Of a stretch of DNA of 64,000 nt, positions 1 to 9,680 are shown piece after piece; position 1 is the stretch's first letter; the number at the start of each line of letters is the position of its first letter. The stretch is taken from positions 1 through 64,000 of the forward strand of contig NZ_NOLJ01000005.1 of assembly GCF_002246015.1 (NCBI RefSeq), given 5' to 3'. The translations under genes were made by a program, and so were the position numbers. The notes beneath the pieces were generated by a model. The model did not search any database and was not told the origin of the DNA. It saw nothing but the letters and a program-made list of their open reading frames with translations. Source of the DNA: Nostoc sp. 'Peltigera membranacea cyanobiont' 210A. GTDB lineage: Bacteria; Cyanobacteriota; Cyanobacteriia; Cyanobacteriales; Nostocaceae.

Positions 1-79
1 CGACCGACCTAGGTTAGACCAACTTACTATCTATATAGCTGTTTGCTTTTCGATATCTAAGGGGTGTAGGTCTCCCTAA
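1..79 (-). other. 16S-23S internal transcribed spacer, 5' part
   Basis: On the minus strand this follows the 16S 3' end directly. The basal clamp of the cyanobacterial ITS D1-D1' helix is visible: GACCTA at 6-11 and TAGGTC at 67-72 (plus-strand reading) are inverted complements enclosing about 55 nt. The rest of the spacer, its usual tRNA genes and the 23S gene lie outside the window to the left. Confidence 0.85.
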
Positions 80-1568
<1,489 letters not shown>

Positions 1569-1740
1569 GTTTTGGAAAGCTCTATAGCTCAATTAGCTGC
1601 TCTTTTTTAACTTCAGCTTAGTTATTTTTATTTGCTTGACGCAATACACTTGCTGTATAATCGCTTTCAAACTATAATATTTTCAAGGTTCGGTGTCCTT
1701 TAAGCGTCGCTTTTTCGCGCTCCGCTTCAAGCACTTATTC

Positions 1741-1769
1741 AATATAGCGAACTTACTTCATTGTGTCAA
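1741..1769 (-). promoter_or_regulatory. rRNA operon promoter (sigma-70 type)
   Basis: Minus strand: a perfect -35 TTGACA (complement of 1764-1769), a 17-nt spacer, and -10 TATATT (complement of 1741-1746). Transcription would start near 1734 and give a leader of about 165 nt before the 16S gene. A good match in both boxes with optimal spacing is what is expected of a strong rrn promoter. Confidence 0.8.
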
Positions 1770-1882
1770 CTATTTTTCCCAAAATATTTTTGGACCGCTT
1801 CTGTGTCTCCTGAAACTGCCCACAGTGCCGGGTTCTAGGCAACAATGGTTTATGCACTGTGTTGAGTAAGGATGGAACAAGC

Positions 1883-2935
1883 GTGAATTTTCAGTCGGTA
1901 ATAAGTTTATTGCATCATTTCTGGGGCGATCGCGGTTGTCTTATTGCCCAGCCCTACGATATTGAGAAGGGGGCTGGTACTAAGAATCCACAGACTTTTT
2001 TAAGAGCATTGGGACCAGAACCCTGGGCTGTTGCTTATGTTGAACCCTGTCGTCGACCTACTGATGGACGCTACGGTGAAAACCCTAACCGCTTCCAACA
2101 CTATTATCAGTACCAAGTTTTGATCAAGCCTTCACCAGATAATATTCAGGAGATTTATCTTGATTCGTTAAGGGCTTTAGGTATCCGTCCTGAAGACCAC
2201 GATATTCGGTTTGTAGAAGATAACTGGGAAGATGCAACAGTGGGAGCTTGGGGTACTGGGTGGGAAGTATGGTTAGATGGGATGGAAGTTACTCAATTTA
2301 CCTACTTTCAACAGTGTGGAGGAATCGATTGCCGTCCGGTGTCAATTGAAATTACATACGGGTTAGAGCGGCTGACAATGTATCTCCAGCAAGTAGAAGC
2401 ATTTACTAAGATCCAGTGGACAGACAACATTACTTATGGCGATGTTTTCCTGCAAAGTGAGATTGAGCAGTGCACATACAACTTTGAAGCGTCAAATCCT
2501 GAGTTGCTACTGACATTATTTAATTTGTATGAGCAGGAAGCTACCCAATTGACGGAGCGAGGATTGGTATTGCCTAGCTTAGATTATGTAATGAAATGTT
2601 CGCACACATTCAATCTGCTGGATGCTAGAGGTGTGATTTCGGTGACGGAGAGAACTCGCTATATTGCTAGGATTCGGCATTTGGCTAGGAAGGTAGCTCA
2701 TTTATATGTTGAGCAAAGGGAGAAGTTGGGTTTTCCGTTGCTCAAAAATTTAAAACCAGTCATACAGCCACCTGTTTTACAGCCAGTTGTGCAGCAACTT
2801 GATTCACAGCCAGTCTTAGTACAAGCTGTTTCAGAGTCTACAGTTAAATCTCGTTATCAATATATTATTGATTGGCTGTTTTTGATTCCAATTATCTCTT
2901 ATGTCCTTTGGCTAATACTTTCATTGTTTCGGTAG
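1883..2935 (+). CDS. glyQ: Glycyl-tRNA synthetase alpha subunit with C-terminal membrane tail
   Basis: Alpha subunit of the heterotetrameric (alpha2beta2) glycyl-tRNA synthetase, which charges tRNA-Gly in the cytoplasm. About 285-290 residues match the family throughout: [56 protein letters not shown] and SFNLLDAR-like motifs. The beta gene glyS is not in the window. I chose GTG at 1883, preceded by AAGGATGG at 1868, because it gives the usual start MNFQSVI; an in-frame GTG at 1859 adds 8 residues. Odd: after the normal end (GFPLL) come about 60 extra residues, a Pro/Gln/Val-rich linker and one hydrophobic segment ([19 protein letters not shown]) at the very C terminus, predicting membrane anchoring. 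Confidence 0.95.
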   Translation: MNFQSVISLLHHFWGDRGCLIAQPYDIEKGAGTKNPQTFLRALGPEPWAVAYVEPCRRPTDGRYGENPNRFQHYYQYQVLIKPSPDNIQEIYLDSLRALGIRPEDHDIRFVEDNWEDATVGAWGTGWEVWLDGMEVTQFTYFQQCGGIDCRPVSIEITYGLERLTMYLQQVEAFTKIQWTDNITYGDVFLQSEIEQCTYNFEASNPELLLTLFNLYEQEATQLTERGLVLPSLDYVMKCSHTFNLLDARGVISVTERTRYIARIRHLARKVAHLYVEQREKLGFPLLKNLKPVIQPPVLQPVVQQLDSQPVLVQAVSESTVKSRYQYIIDWLFLIPIISYVLWLILSLFR

Positions 2936-3446
2936 AAAAGTTTATGTATCAAACAATATAGACCATCCAGATACTTGTTACCTAGTAAGAGGATGTTTGT
3001 AAAGTCTAATTTATTACTTACCTGGGCGACTAAAAGTCGCGGCTACACAAACAAAACCTGCCTCCGCAGGTTAGCAAACTCTTGATTTTGCATTCTCTAA
3101 GCTAGGTATATCTTGATAATGTGGCTATTGCTAAAGATCGGAAATACCATTAAATCTTGAGCCTTGAACATAAAAGCTACAAGGATAAAGCCCGCACAGA
3201 CGGGCTTTGTTTGTATAAACTTGATGGACTATACTTCACCACAAGGATCAAAATTTTTCGTTGCCGCTGATTAAAAAGATGAAAATCTCGCGCAGAGGCG
3301 CTCCAGGTGCAGATAATAAGAGTTTGGAATATTTAATTTTTGAATTTAATAACCAAATTCAGTAACGCGGATTTTCTTTATTGCTGCTCTAGTTATTTTT
3401 AAGTTAGCTGCAAATTCGGGTTGCCAGGTGCTTTTACAAAAATCTT
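2936..3446. repeat. Intergenic region with dispersed palindromic repeats
   Basis: No gene seen. It holds AGAGGATGTTTGTAAAGT near 2990, which resembles the end of the MITE-like family found at 28253 and 35391; GCGACTAAAAGTCGC near 3027; and AACCTGC/GCAGGTT around 3055-3072. The last two look like pieces of a repeat seen in many Nostoc genomes (recognised from memory, not searched). The terminator at 3187 is listed separately. A promoter for comEC is not evident. Confidence 0.5.
3187..3214 (+). terminator. Probable intrinsic terminator after glyQ
   Basis: Perfect 8-bp stem AAAGCCCG (3187-3194) / CGGGCTTT (3201-3208) with a 6-nt loop, followed by GTTTGT. It is about 250 bp past the glyQ stop, so it could end that transcript; because of its U-poor tail it may instead be part of a dispersed repeat. 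Confidence 0.45.
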
Positions 3447-5801
3447 ATGATTCAAACCAGTGGTGTAATTATTTGTCTTGGCTACATTTTTGGGTTGCTG
3501 CTTACAGCAGTTCCTTGGGGTGGTGTGGGGATTTTGGTTCTGGGGATAGTGGGAGCAATTGTTTTTAGAAGACGCACCACACTACAGCAATTTGCTCAGA
3601 AACCAGAAAATAGTGGAAGCAAAAATAAGGCAGTGCCTAATATTTGGCAAACTATTCCCCATCCTCGAATATGGCTAGCTGCTGGCTTGGTGGGATTATT
3701 GGCAACTTTATATTTTCAATGGCGAATGCCACAACCAGGTGCAAAAGATATTAGTGAGTTTGTCCCGCCTGGAAATAGCAGCAATCAAGAACAGCTTGTG
3801 ATTGTACGCGGCGAAGTGGCGAGTAATCCCCGCTTAACTCGCAGTCAGCGAGGACAATTTTGGCTAGAAACAACTCAGTTAGATGAAGTTAAAAATGATA
3901 AAGGTTCAGCAGGTGTCCCACAAGGGGTTACAGGCAAATTGTATGTGACAGTCCCTATACTTCAGGCTACTGGGTTATACCCTAGTCAACAAATTGCCGT
4001 GACTGGGATTTTGTACAAACCAAAGGCGGCTTCCAACCCTGGTGGTTTCGATTTTCAGAAGTTTCTCAAGCAGGAAGGAACGTTTGCCGGTCTAATTGGG
4101 CGACAAATAAATGTTTTAGATCAGGAACGTAAATGGGGATGGTGGCAAATTCGGGAGCGAATTGTGCGATCGCAAGTTCGTTGGTTGGGCGTTCCTGAAG
4201 GGCCTCTTGTCAGCGCAATGGTTTTAGGTAGCAAAGCTGTTGATTTACCCTACGATATCCGAGACTTATTTGTACAAGCTGGATTAGCTCATGCTTTAGC
4301 AGCTTCTGGGTTCCAAACTTCTTTGATTCTGAGTGTGATCTTACAGTTAACGAGACGGGCAAGAAAAGGAACACAATTTACTCTTGGGTTTTTGGGTTTA
4401 ATCATTTTTCTGAGTTTAACAGGGTTTCAACCTGCGGTTCTCAGAGCCGTAATTATGGGTTTTGCGGCATTAGTTGGTCTGCTATTAAAAAGAAAGGTAA
4501 AACAGTTTGGCTCGTTACTAATAGCAGCAACTCTGCTATTAGTGTTTAATCCTCTATGGATTTGGGATTTAGGTTTTCAATTGAGTTTTTTAGCAACATT
4601 AGGATTAGTTGTAACAGTACCCGCATTAGTCAATCGCCTAGCATGGCTACCACCTGCGATCGCTGCTTTGATTGCTGTTCCCCTCGCTGCAACTATTTGG
4701 ACTTTACCTGTGCAACTTTTTGTCTTTGGAGTTGTACCATCTTATAGTCTGTTGTTGAATGTAGTTAGTACACCATTAATTTCGATCATTAGTATAGGTG
4801 GAATTATCAGTGCGTTAGTAGGTTTAGTGTGGACTGAAGCAGGAAGTTTCTTAGCTGGGGTGTTACATTACCCTACTGATTGGCTAATTAAACTAGTGGA
4901 ATTTTTTAGCAAGTTACCTGGAAATTCTGTTGCTGTGGGTAGCATATCTACTTGGCAGCTTTTGGCGATTTATATACTCATTATATTGGTCTGGTTAGTG
5001 CGTTGGTGGCAGAGACGGTGGTGGTTTGCTAATATGATTGCGATTGGTTTAGTATTCATCCCACTTTGGCATTCTAAAAATACATTGTTTAGAATAACTG
5101 TCTTAGAATCGGGTACGGAACCAATTGTAGTTGTTCAAGATCGAGGTACTGTAACTGTAATTAATAGTGGTGATGAAGGTACAGGACGTTTTACGATTCT
5201 ACCGTTTTTACAACAGCAGGGTGTAAATCAAATAAATTGGGCGATCGCAACTGATTTTCAAGGTAATCAAAGCAATGCTTGGTTTGAATTAATGCAACGT
5301 TTACCAATCAAGAATTTTTATGAATATTCACCCCAAACAGATAATTCTATTACGACTCAGGCAATTCAACAGGAACTACAAAAAAATCAAGGAATTTATC
5401 AACCATTGGCAGTTGGTCAATCTGTAAAAGCTGGTTCGATAGTAGCGCAATTAATCAACGACCAATTACCAATTTTACAATTGCAAATTTTAGGTCAAAA
5501 TTGGTTATTAGTAGGTAATGTTAAATCTAAAGAGGTGCAGCAACTAGTAAAAAATGGAAGTTTGCCTCGCCCGCAAGTGCTTTGGTGTGCCCCTGAATCA
5601 TTGAAAGATTTAGTTATTGCTCTGCAACCACAAGTAGCGATCGCTTCTTCTGCCAACTTTGATCCAAAAACTTTATCTGAACTGAATCAAAGCCAAACTA
5701 AACTGTTCTTTACAGGACGAGATGGGGCTATTCAATGGACTCCTAATGGTCAGTTTGAGGCGTTTATTGAATCAACAGAAAATAAATCATCTGTTTTATA
5801 A
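3447..5801 (+). CDS. comEC: ComEC/Rec2-type DNA uptake channel protein
   Basis: Inner-membrane channel for single-stranded DNA entry in natural transformation. At 784 residues it has family size. The N terminus has transmembrane segments and a DUF4131/OB-like region (residues ~100-230). The central competence domain (~250-540) is strongly hydrophobic and contains the typical HALAASGFQTSLILSV and GFQPAVLRAVIMG motifs. The C-terminal third (~545-784) aligns in position with the metallo-beta-lactamase domain of other ComEC proteins, but the HxHxDH metal motif is missing. It is a stand-alone gene; the cinA homologue lies 43 kb away. The start is ATG; a clear ribosome-binding site is not seen. Confidence 0.9.
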   Translation: MIQTSGVIICLGYIFGLLLTAVPWGGVGILVLGIVGAIVFRRRTTLQQFAQKPENSGSKNKAVPNIWQTIPHPRIWLAAGLVGLLATLYFQWRMPQPGAKDISEFVPPGNSSNQEQLVIVRGEVASNPRLTRSQRGQFWLETTQLDEVKNDKGSAGVPQGVTGKLYVTVPILQATGLYPSQQIAVTGILYKPKAASNPGGFDFQKFLKQEGTFAGLIGRQINVLDQERKWGWWQIRERIVRSQVRWLGVPEGPLVSAMVLGSKAVDLPYDIRDLFVQAGLAHALAASGFQTSLILSVILQLTRRARKGTQFTLGFLGLIIFLSLTGFQPAVLRAVIMGFAALVGLLLKRKVKQFGSLLIAATLLLVFNPLWIWDLGFQLSFLATLGLVVTVPALVNRLAWLPPAIAALIAVPLAATIWTLPVQLFVFGVVPSYSLLLNVVSTPLISIISIGGIISALVGLVWTEAGSFLAGVLHYPTDWLIKLVEFFSKLPGNSVAVGSISTWQLLAIYILIILVWLVRWWQRRWWFANMIAIGLVFIPLWHSKNTLFRITVLESGTEPIVVVQDRGTVTVINSGDEGTGRFTILPFLQQQGVNQINWAIATDFQGNQSNAWFELMQRLPIKNFYEYSPQTDNSITTQAIQQELQKNQGIYQPLAVGQSVKAGSIVAQLINDQLPILQLQILGQNWLLVGNVKSKEVQQLVKNGSLPRPQVLWCAPESLKDLVIALQPQVAIASSANFDPKTLSELNQSQTKLFFTGRDGAIQWTPNGQFEAFIESTENKSSVL

Positions 5802-5841
5802 AAAACTCATAAATTCAGTAAATTCGAGTTGTATTAAATCT

Positions 5842-6309
5842 ATGACAATCTACTTTTATAGCACTCGTGAAGAATATGGGTGTTTCTCTAACTTTTCATC
5901 CCACGGCTTTGAATTAGATAGATTATATTGGTCAACTAGCGAACACTACTTTCAAGCGCAAAAGTTTGTGGGTACACCTCATGTAGAACAAATACGCCTA
6001 GTTAAAACACCTAAAGATGCGGCAAGAATGGGGCGTGAGAGAACCCGTCCCTTACGTCAAGATTGGGAACAAGTTAAAGACGATATTATGCGGCAAGCTG
6101 TGCTATGTAAATTTCAAACTCATAGAGATATTAGAGATATTTTACTTTCTACAGGAAATGCAGAAATTGTTGAAAATTCGCCTATCGATTTTTACTGGGG
6201 TTGCGGAGCCGATGGCAGTGGTAAAAACATGCTAGGAAAAATTTTAATGGAGGTGCGGGATATCCTACTCCATAGACACAGTAAAGATATTGATAATAAA
6301 ACTTGTTAG
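5842..6309 (+). CDS. NADAR/YbiA-family N-glycosidase-like protein
   Basis: 155 residues from ATG 5842, which gives the family start MTIYFYSTREEYGCFSNFS. Family motifs are complete: FSNFSSHGFELDRLYWSTSE, HYFQAQKF near residue 37, a central arginine-rich stretch RMGRERTRPLRQDWE, and DFYWGCGADGSGKNMLGKIL near the C terminus. YbiA-type members hydrolyse N-glycosidic bonds of riboflavin-pathway intermediates; other NADAR proteins reverse ADP-ribosylation of guanine or act next to ADP-ribosyltransferases. No ADP-ribosyltransferase or riboflavin gene is adjacent here, so the substrate stays open. It starts 40 bp after comEC on the same strand and may be co-transcribed. Confidence 0.88.
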   Translation: MTIYFYSTREEYGCFSNFSSHGFELDRLYWSTSEHYFQAQKFVGTPHVEQIRLVKTPKDAARMGRERTRPLRQDWEQVKDDIMRQAVLCKFQTHRDIRDILLSTGNAEIVENSPIDFYWGCGADGSGKNMLGKILMEVRDILLHRHSKDIDNKTC

Positions 6310-6569
6310 ATAATCTCGATAGCAAGCAAATAATTTAATACTGCTATATAGTTATTAATCTTCATGAGTAGTAATCTAAAAACCTCGATTAAAATTCAAA
6401 AGCGATCGCTATATAAACTCTCACCTCTCCTAAACTGACGCTGTGGTAAACCAGACTGGTGAAAGATGCATCCTGGTTTTGGGAACACTAAATTTAGCAC
6501 TAGACTTCCACAAGAAGGAGTTGATGTCTAAAGGCGAATGGAATAACCAGATCGAAAAATACAGTTCCC

Positions 6570-7625
6570 TTGCAATTACCCATAACATATCTAAAACCAG
6601 TGAAGCGTAATACAATTACCCATGAATTTGACTCTGGTTCACAAGCAGAAATACTACCTCCACAGGAAAGTGATGACCATTCATCGGAAGCATCCAAGCT
6701 ACTACGGCAAGGAACTCAACAGCAGCAAGCTGGTGAATTAATAGCGGCGATGAAGTCTTTACAACAATCCTTGGGGCTATTTCAGGCAGTTGGAGATTTG
6801 CAAAAACAGGCACAGGTACTTTCTTTTTTAGGATTGGTAACTTACAGCGCTGGAGACTATAAAGGTGCTATCTCTTACTCCCAACAGTGTTTGTCTTTGC
6901 TCAAGAACACCTCAGATTTAACATTGCAAATGCAAGCACTTTCCCATTTAGGTAATGCCTACCGTCACCTGAATGACCATGAAAAGGCAATTGAGTTTCT
7001 GGAAAAGTGTTTGAAAATAACCCAGCAGCTGCAAGATAAACGCAGTCAAGTGGCAGCACTGAATAACTTGGGATTGGTTTATAAAGCTTGGGGCAAATTT
7101 ACACAGGCAATTGAGTATCAGCAGCAAAGCCTAGAGATTGTGCGGGAACTCAAAGATAATTGGGGGGAGGAACAGGTACTCAAGAATTTAGGTAATGCTT
7201 GGTATGCTTTGGACAATTACCCAAAAGCGATCGCCTATTATGAGCAATGTGTAGTTATAGCACGCTCCTTAAAACATGTTCGCAGTGCTTCTCAGGTGCT
7301 AAAGAATCTGGGTCATGCTTGTTATACATTAGGTGATTATGCCAAAGCCATTCAGTATAATGAGGAACGGTTGCAATTGGCCAAAGAAATTCAAGACCAG
7401 CGTAGCGAGGAACAGTCTTTAGGTAGTTTAGTAATTGCTTGTGAAGCTTTGGGTGACTATAACAAAGCAATTATATATTATGAAGAACGTTTGATCTTAG
7501 CTAGGAATATCAAAGATCGTCGCAGTGAAGAACAAACTCTTGCTCGTCTGAAAGCTGCTTACGAAGCCTTGGGTGATTATGCCAAAGCTATGCAATACCA
7601 GCCGAAAACGTCTCCAAATAGTTAA
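6570..7625 (+). CDS. Tetratricopeptide repeat protein (LGN/GPSM-like TPRs)
   Basis: About 350 residues made of eight consecutive ~40-residue repeats of the type ALxxLGxAYxxLGDYxKAIxYxExxL, the TPR variant common in cyanobacterial scaffold and kinase-associated proteins. No catalytic domain, signal peptide or membrane segment is seen, so it probably acts as a cytoplasmic protein-protein adaptor. The start is doubtful: frame 3 is open from 6525 but has no ATG; TTG 6570 and GTG 6600 are the candidates. A different frame carries ATG 6524 behind AGAAGGAG but ends at 6610 (see findings), so a frameshift or a short leader ORF is possible. Confidence 0.8.
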   Translation: MQLPITYLKPVKRNTITHEFDSGSQAEILPPQESDDHSSEASKLLRQGTQQQQAGELIAAMKSLQQSLGLFQAVGDLQKQAQVLSFLGLVTYSAGDYKGAISYSQQCLSLLKNTSDLTLQMQALSHLGNAYRHLNDHEKAIEFLEKCLKITQQLQDKRSQVAALNNLGLVYKAWGKFTQAIEYQQQSLEIVRELKDNWGEEQVLKNLGNAWYALDNYPKAIAYYEQCVVIARSLKHVRSASQVLKNLGHACYTLGDYAKAIQYNEERLQLAKEIQDQRSEEQSLGSLVIACEALGDYNKAIIYYEERLILARNIKDRRSEEQTLARLKAAYEALGDYAKAMQYQPKTSPNS

Positions 7626-7652
7626 AAAGCAAGACAGGGAAACAATTCAAAA

Positions 7653-8351
7653 TTACTCGCAGAGGTCAATTCCTCCTATTGTGTTTTGTTGCTGAAGATA
7701 TACAAGAACTTCTAATGTATCTACTTGGGGAAATTCCGCGTAAAAATTACTCACACTCCAAAAGGGTTCCGGTGTTTCCAAGACTATTGTGCGATCGCCC
7801 CACTGTTCTAACCAAGGTAGCAATTTTTGTGGCACTACTGGAGTACATAACCAAACTGCTGCTGGAGAAAGCGCTCTCATGGCAGTTGCTGCTACCGCTA
7901 TTGTCATACCTGTAGCAATGCCATCATCAACTAAGATGAGCGTAGCATTCTCTGCATTTACTTGCGGACAAGCAGGAATTAATTGAGCCTCAAGAGACTT
8001 AGCAAGGTTTATCGCTTTATTTAAAGCTATTTCTCGCCACCGCGCATCATATTTAGAGCGAAATAGCTTTTGATTGGCCCAAAGAACATTTCCAGAAGTA
8101 GTCACTGCACCAATTGCTAACTCTGGGTTTTCTGGATGGCTAATCTTTTTTGCCACAACAATTGTCAACGGACAATCTAAAAGACGTGCTATTGGTGCTG
8201 CTACTGGTACACCCCCTCTTGGCAAAGCATAAACAATTGGTACAGGCTTTACCCCAGAATCAATAGTTTGCTGAGTCAAAACATCATAAATTACTCGCGC
8301 CAATACTTCACCCGCATGGGTACGATCGGCGAAAAGTGGGGTATGTGACAT
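7653..8351 (-). CDS. Phosphoribosyltransferase-family protein
   Basis: 232 residues from ATG 8351, which sits behind GGGGGAAAGC; an upstream in-frame ATG at 8366 adds five residues. The PRPP-binding signature LILVDDGIATGMT is at about residues 136-148 and an N-terminal YALPRGGVPVAAPIA loop is present, as in the type I phosphoribosyltransferase-like proteins often annotated as hypoxanthine or erythromycin-esterase-associated PRTases. Substrate unknown; no hood typical of a particular base is recognisable. It is convergent with the TPR gene (27-bp gap) and divergent from the uracil-DNA glycosylase. Confidence 0.82.
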   Translation of the reverse strand: MSHTPLFADRTHAGEVLARVIYDVLTQQTIDSGVKPVPIVYALPRGGVPVAAPIARLLDCPLTIVVAKKISHPENPELAIGAVTTSGNVLWANQKLFRSKYDARWREIALNKAINLAKSLEAQLIPACPQVNAENATLILVDDGIATGMTIAVAATAMRALSPAAVWLCTPVVPQKLLPWLEQWGDRTIVLETPEPFWSVSNFYAEFPQVDTLEVLVYLQQQNTIGGIDLCE

Positions 8352-8542
8352 GCTTTCCCCCAGCATCTTAGGACGGCACTGCTTTTATCATGACTGAATT
8401 TTGTCTCAAATTAACTGATACAATAAGATTTGTATAAATAATTAAGTATTCAGCAAAAGTTTATTGTTCTGATAAATATCCAGCCAGAGGGCTATTTAAA
8501 TCAGATATAACAGCTAGCGCTGATGCCAAAATCCTGATTTTC

Positions 8543-9223
8543 ATGAGCAGCGAAACCCAACTTAGCCTCTTCGACGACTCAACTTTTAACCAACGAGAAC
8601 TGATTCCTACAGACGCGAAAATTCCGATCGCTCCCGGAACTTATTCTGACATAACGGAGTTGACACAGCATTGCGATCGCTGCCACCGTTGTGCATTGGG
8701 AGATACTCGCACTCACACTGTTGTCGGGCGTGGTAATCTCAAAGCACCAATTATGGTTGTGGGAGAAGCACCAGGTCAAAATGAAGATGAAACGGGTTTA
8801 CCATTTGTAGGCAGATCGGGACAATTGTTGGAGAAAATTTTGGCATCGGTGAATCTGACTACTGAGCATGATGTATACATTGCCAATATCAATAAATGTC
8901 GCCCACCAGATAATAGAGTTCCCACTCCTGTAGAGGTGGCGGCTTGTCTACCATATCTATTAGAACAAATTCGCTTAGTTGACCCCAAAATAATTTTGTT
9001 AACGGGTGCGACTGCTGTCAAAGGGATCACTGGGGATAAGCGGGGAATTACGAAAATTCGCGGCCAGTGGCTAGAGTGGGAAGGGCGTTTATGTATGCCA
9101 ATTTTTCATCCTTCCTACTTGCTACGTAACCCTTCTAAGGAAAGAGGTGCGCCAAAATGGTTGATGTGGGAGGATATCAAGGCAGTGCGTGCCAAGTTAG
9201 ACGAAATTCAAAATCACAGCTAA
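8543..9223 (+). CDS. Uracil-DNA glycosylase, family 4 (Fe-S)
   Basis: Removes uracil from DNA as the first step of base-excision repair. 226 residues. Motif 1 GEAPGQNEDETGLPFVGRSG is at ~77-96, the partner motif HPSYLLRN near 191, and cysteines of a [4Fe-4S] cluster are visible in CDRCHRC (~44-50), in INKCRPP and in the VAACLPYL segment, the pattern of family 4 enzymes. The first 15 residues carry QLSLF, the consensus of bacterial beta-clamp-binding peptides. ATG 8543 is the only good start. It is a monocistronic gene. Confidence 0.92.
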   Translation: MSSETQLSLFDDSTFNQRELIPTDAKIPIAPGTYSDITELTQHCDRCHRCALGDTRTHTVVGRGNLKAPIMVVGEAPGQNEDETGLPFVGRSGQLLEKILASVNLTTEHDVYIANINKCRPPDNRVPTPVEVAACLPYLLEQIRLVDPKIILLTGATAVKGITGDKRGITKIRGQWLEWEGRLCMPIFHPSYLLRNPSKERGAPKWLMWEDIKAVRAKLDEIQNHS

Positions 9224-9354
9224 TGCTTAATTCCGTCTTTTTTAAGGCTTGTCACTACCAACATCTTTTCAATTACTCACTTCGTTGCTATCCCGATTGG
9301 GAATAAATTCTAAAGCTAATAGCTAAAGACTTCTCAAGAGGACTCAATACAAGA

Positions 9355-9449
9355 TTAGGACTTACGCAAAAATTGCTCAAAAGCTTAATTTATCGAACCG
9401 CCAAGACGCCAAGAGCGCCGAGAATTCGTAGAGTGTGCGTAAGTCCTAA
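9355..9449. mobile_element. Short MITE-like element with 14-bp terminal inverted repeats
   Basis: TTAGGACTTACGCA at 9355-9368 is perfectly inverted at 9436-9449, giving a 95-bp unit with no coding capacity. AGA flanks both ends (9352-9354 and 9450-9452), a possible 3-bp target duplication. The interior holds a run of GCC-AAG-type short repeats (CCGCCAAGACGCC). Ends of this sort are common in filamentous cyanobacteria; the mobilising transposase is not in the window. Confidence 0.65.
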
Positions 9450-9566
9450 AGATTTTAAGCGATGTAGATGACTAGACTCTGTAAAAGAGAAAATTTCAGT
9501 CTACTGATTGTGATCGCTTATTTTAATTGAATATGACGGCATTTGCTCACTAGGAGTAAAACTGAA

Positions 9567-9600
9567 GCTAGCGTACCCCTTTGGCAAGGAGCACGCTAGC
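9567..9600. repeat. Hairpin downstream of rpoC2
   Basis: GCTAGCGT (9567-9574) and ACGCTAGC (9593-9600) form an 8-bp stem; the loop contains CCTT and AAGG, which can extend the pairing. It lies 80 bp beyond the rpoC2 stop and could help end the rpsT-rpoC2 transcript, but no U-tract follows on the minus strand. Confidence 0.4.
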
Positions 9601-9680
9601 ACAAGTAAGGTACTTTAGTTATTGGTAATTGAGCAGACTCGATATTACCTTTTACCTTTTAGACGCGAAATTTCAAGTCT

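Larger units (their letters stand above)
9224..9680. other. Intergenic region rich in small palindromes
   Basis: No gene is supported. It contains the 95-bp MITE-like element at 9355-9449 and the hairpin at 9567-9600, both listed separately. The rest is low-complexity. Confidence 0.5.

Noticed and set aside
2747-2935. CAAD domain on GlyQ
   Set aside because: The tail has only one hydrophobic helix and is shorter than the two-helix CAAD domain.
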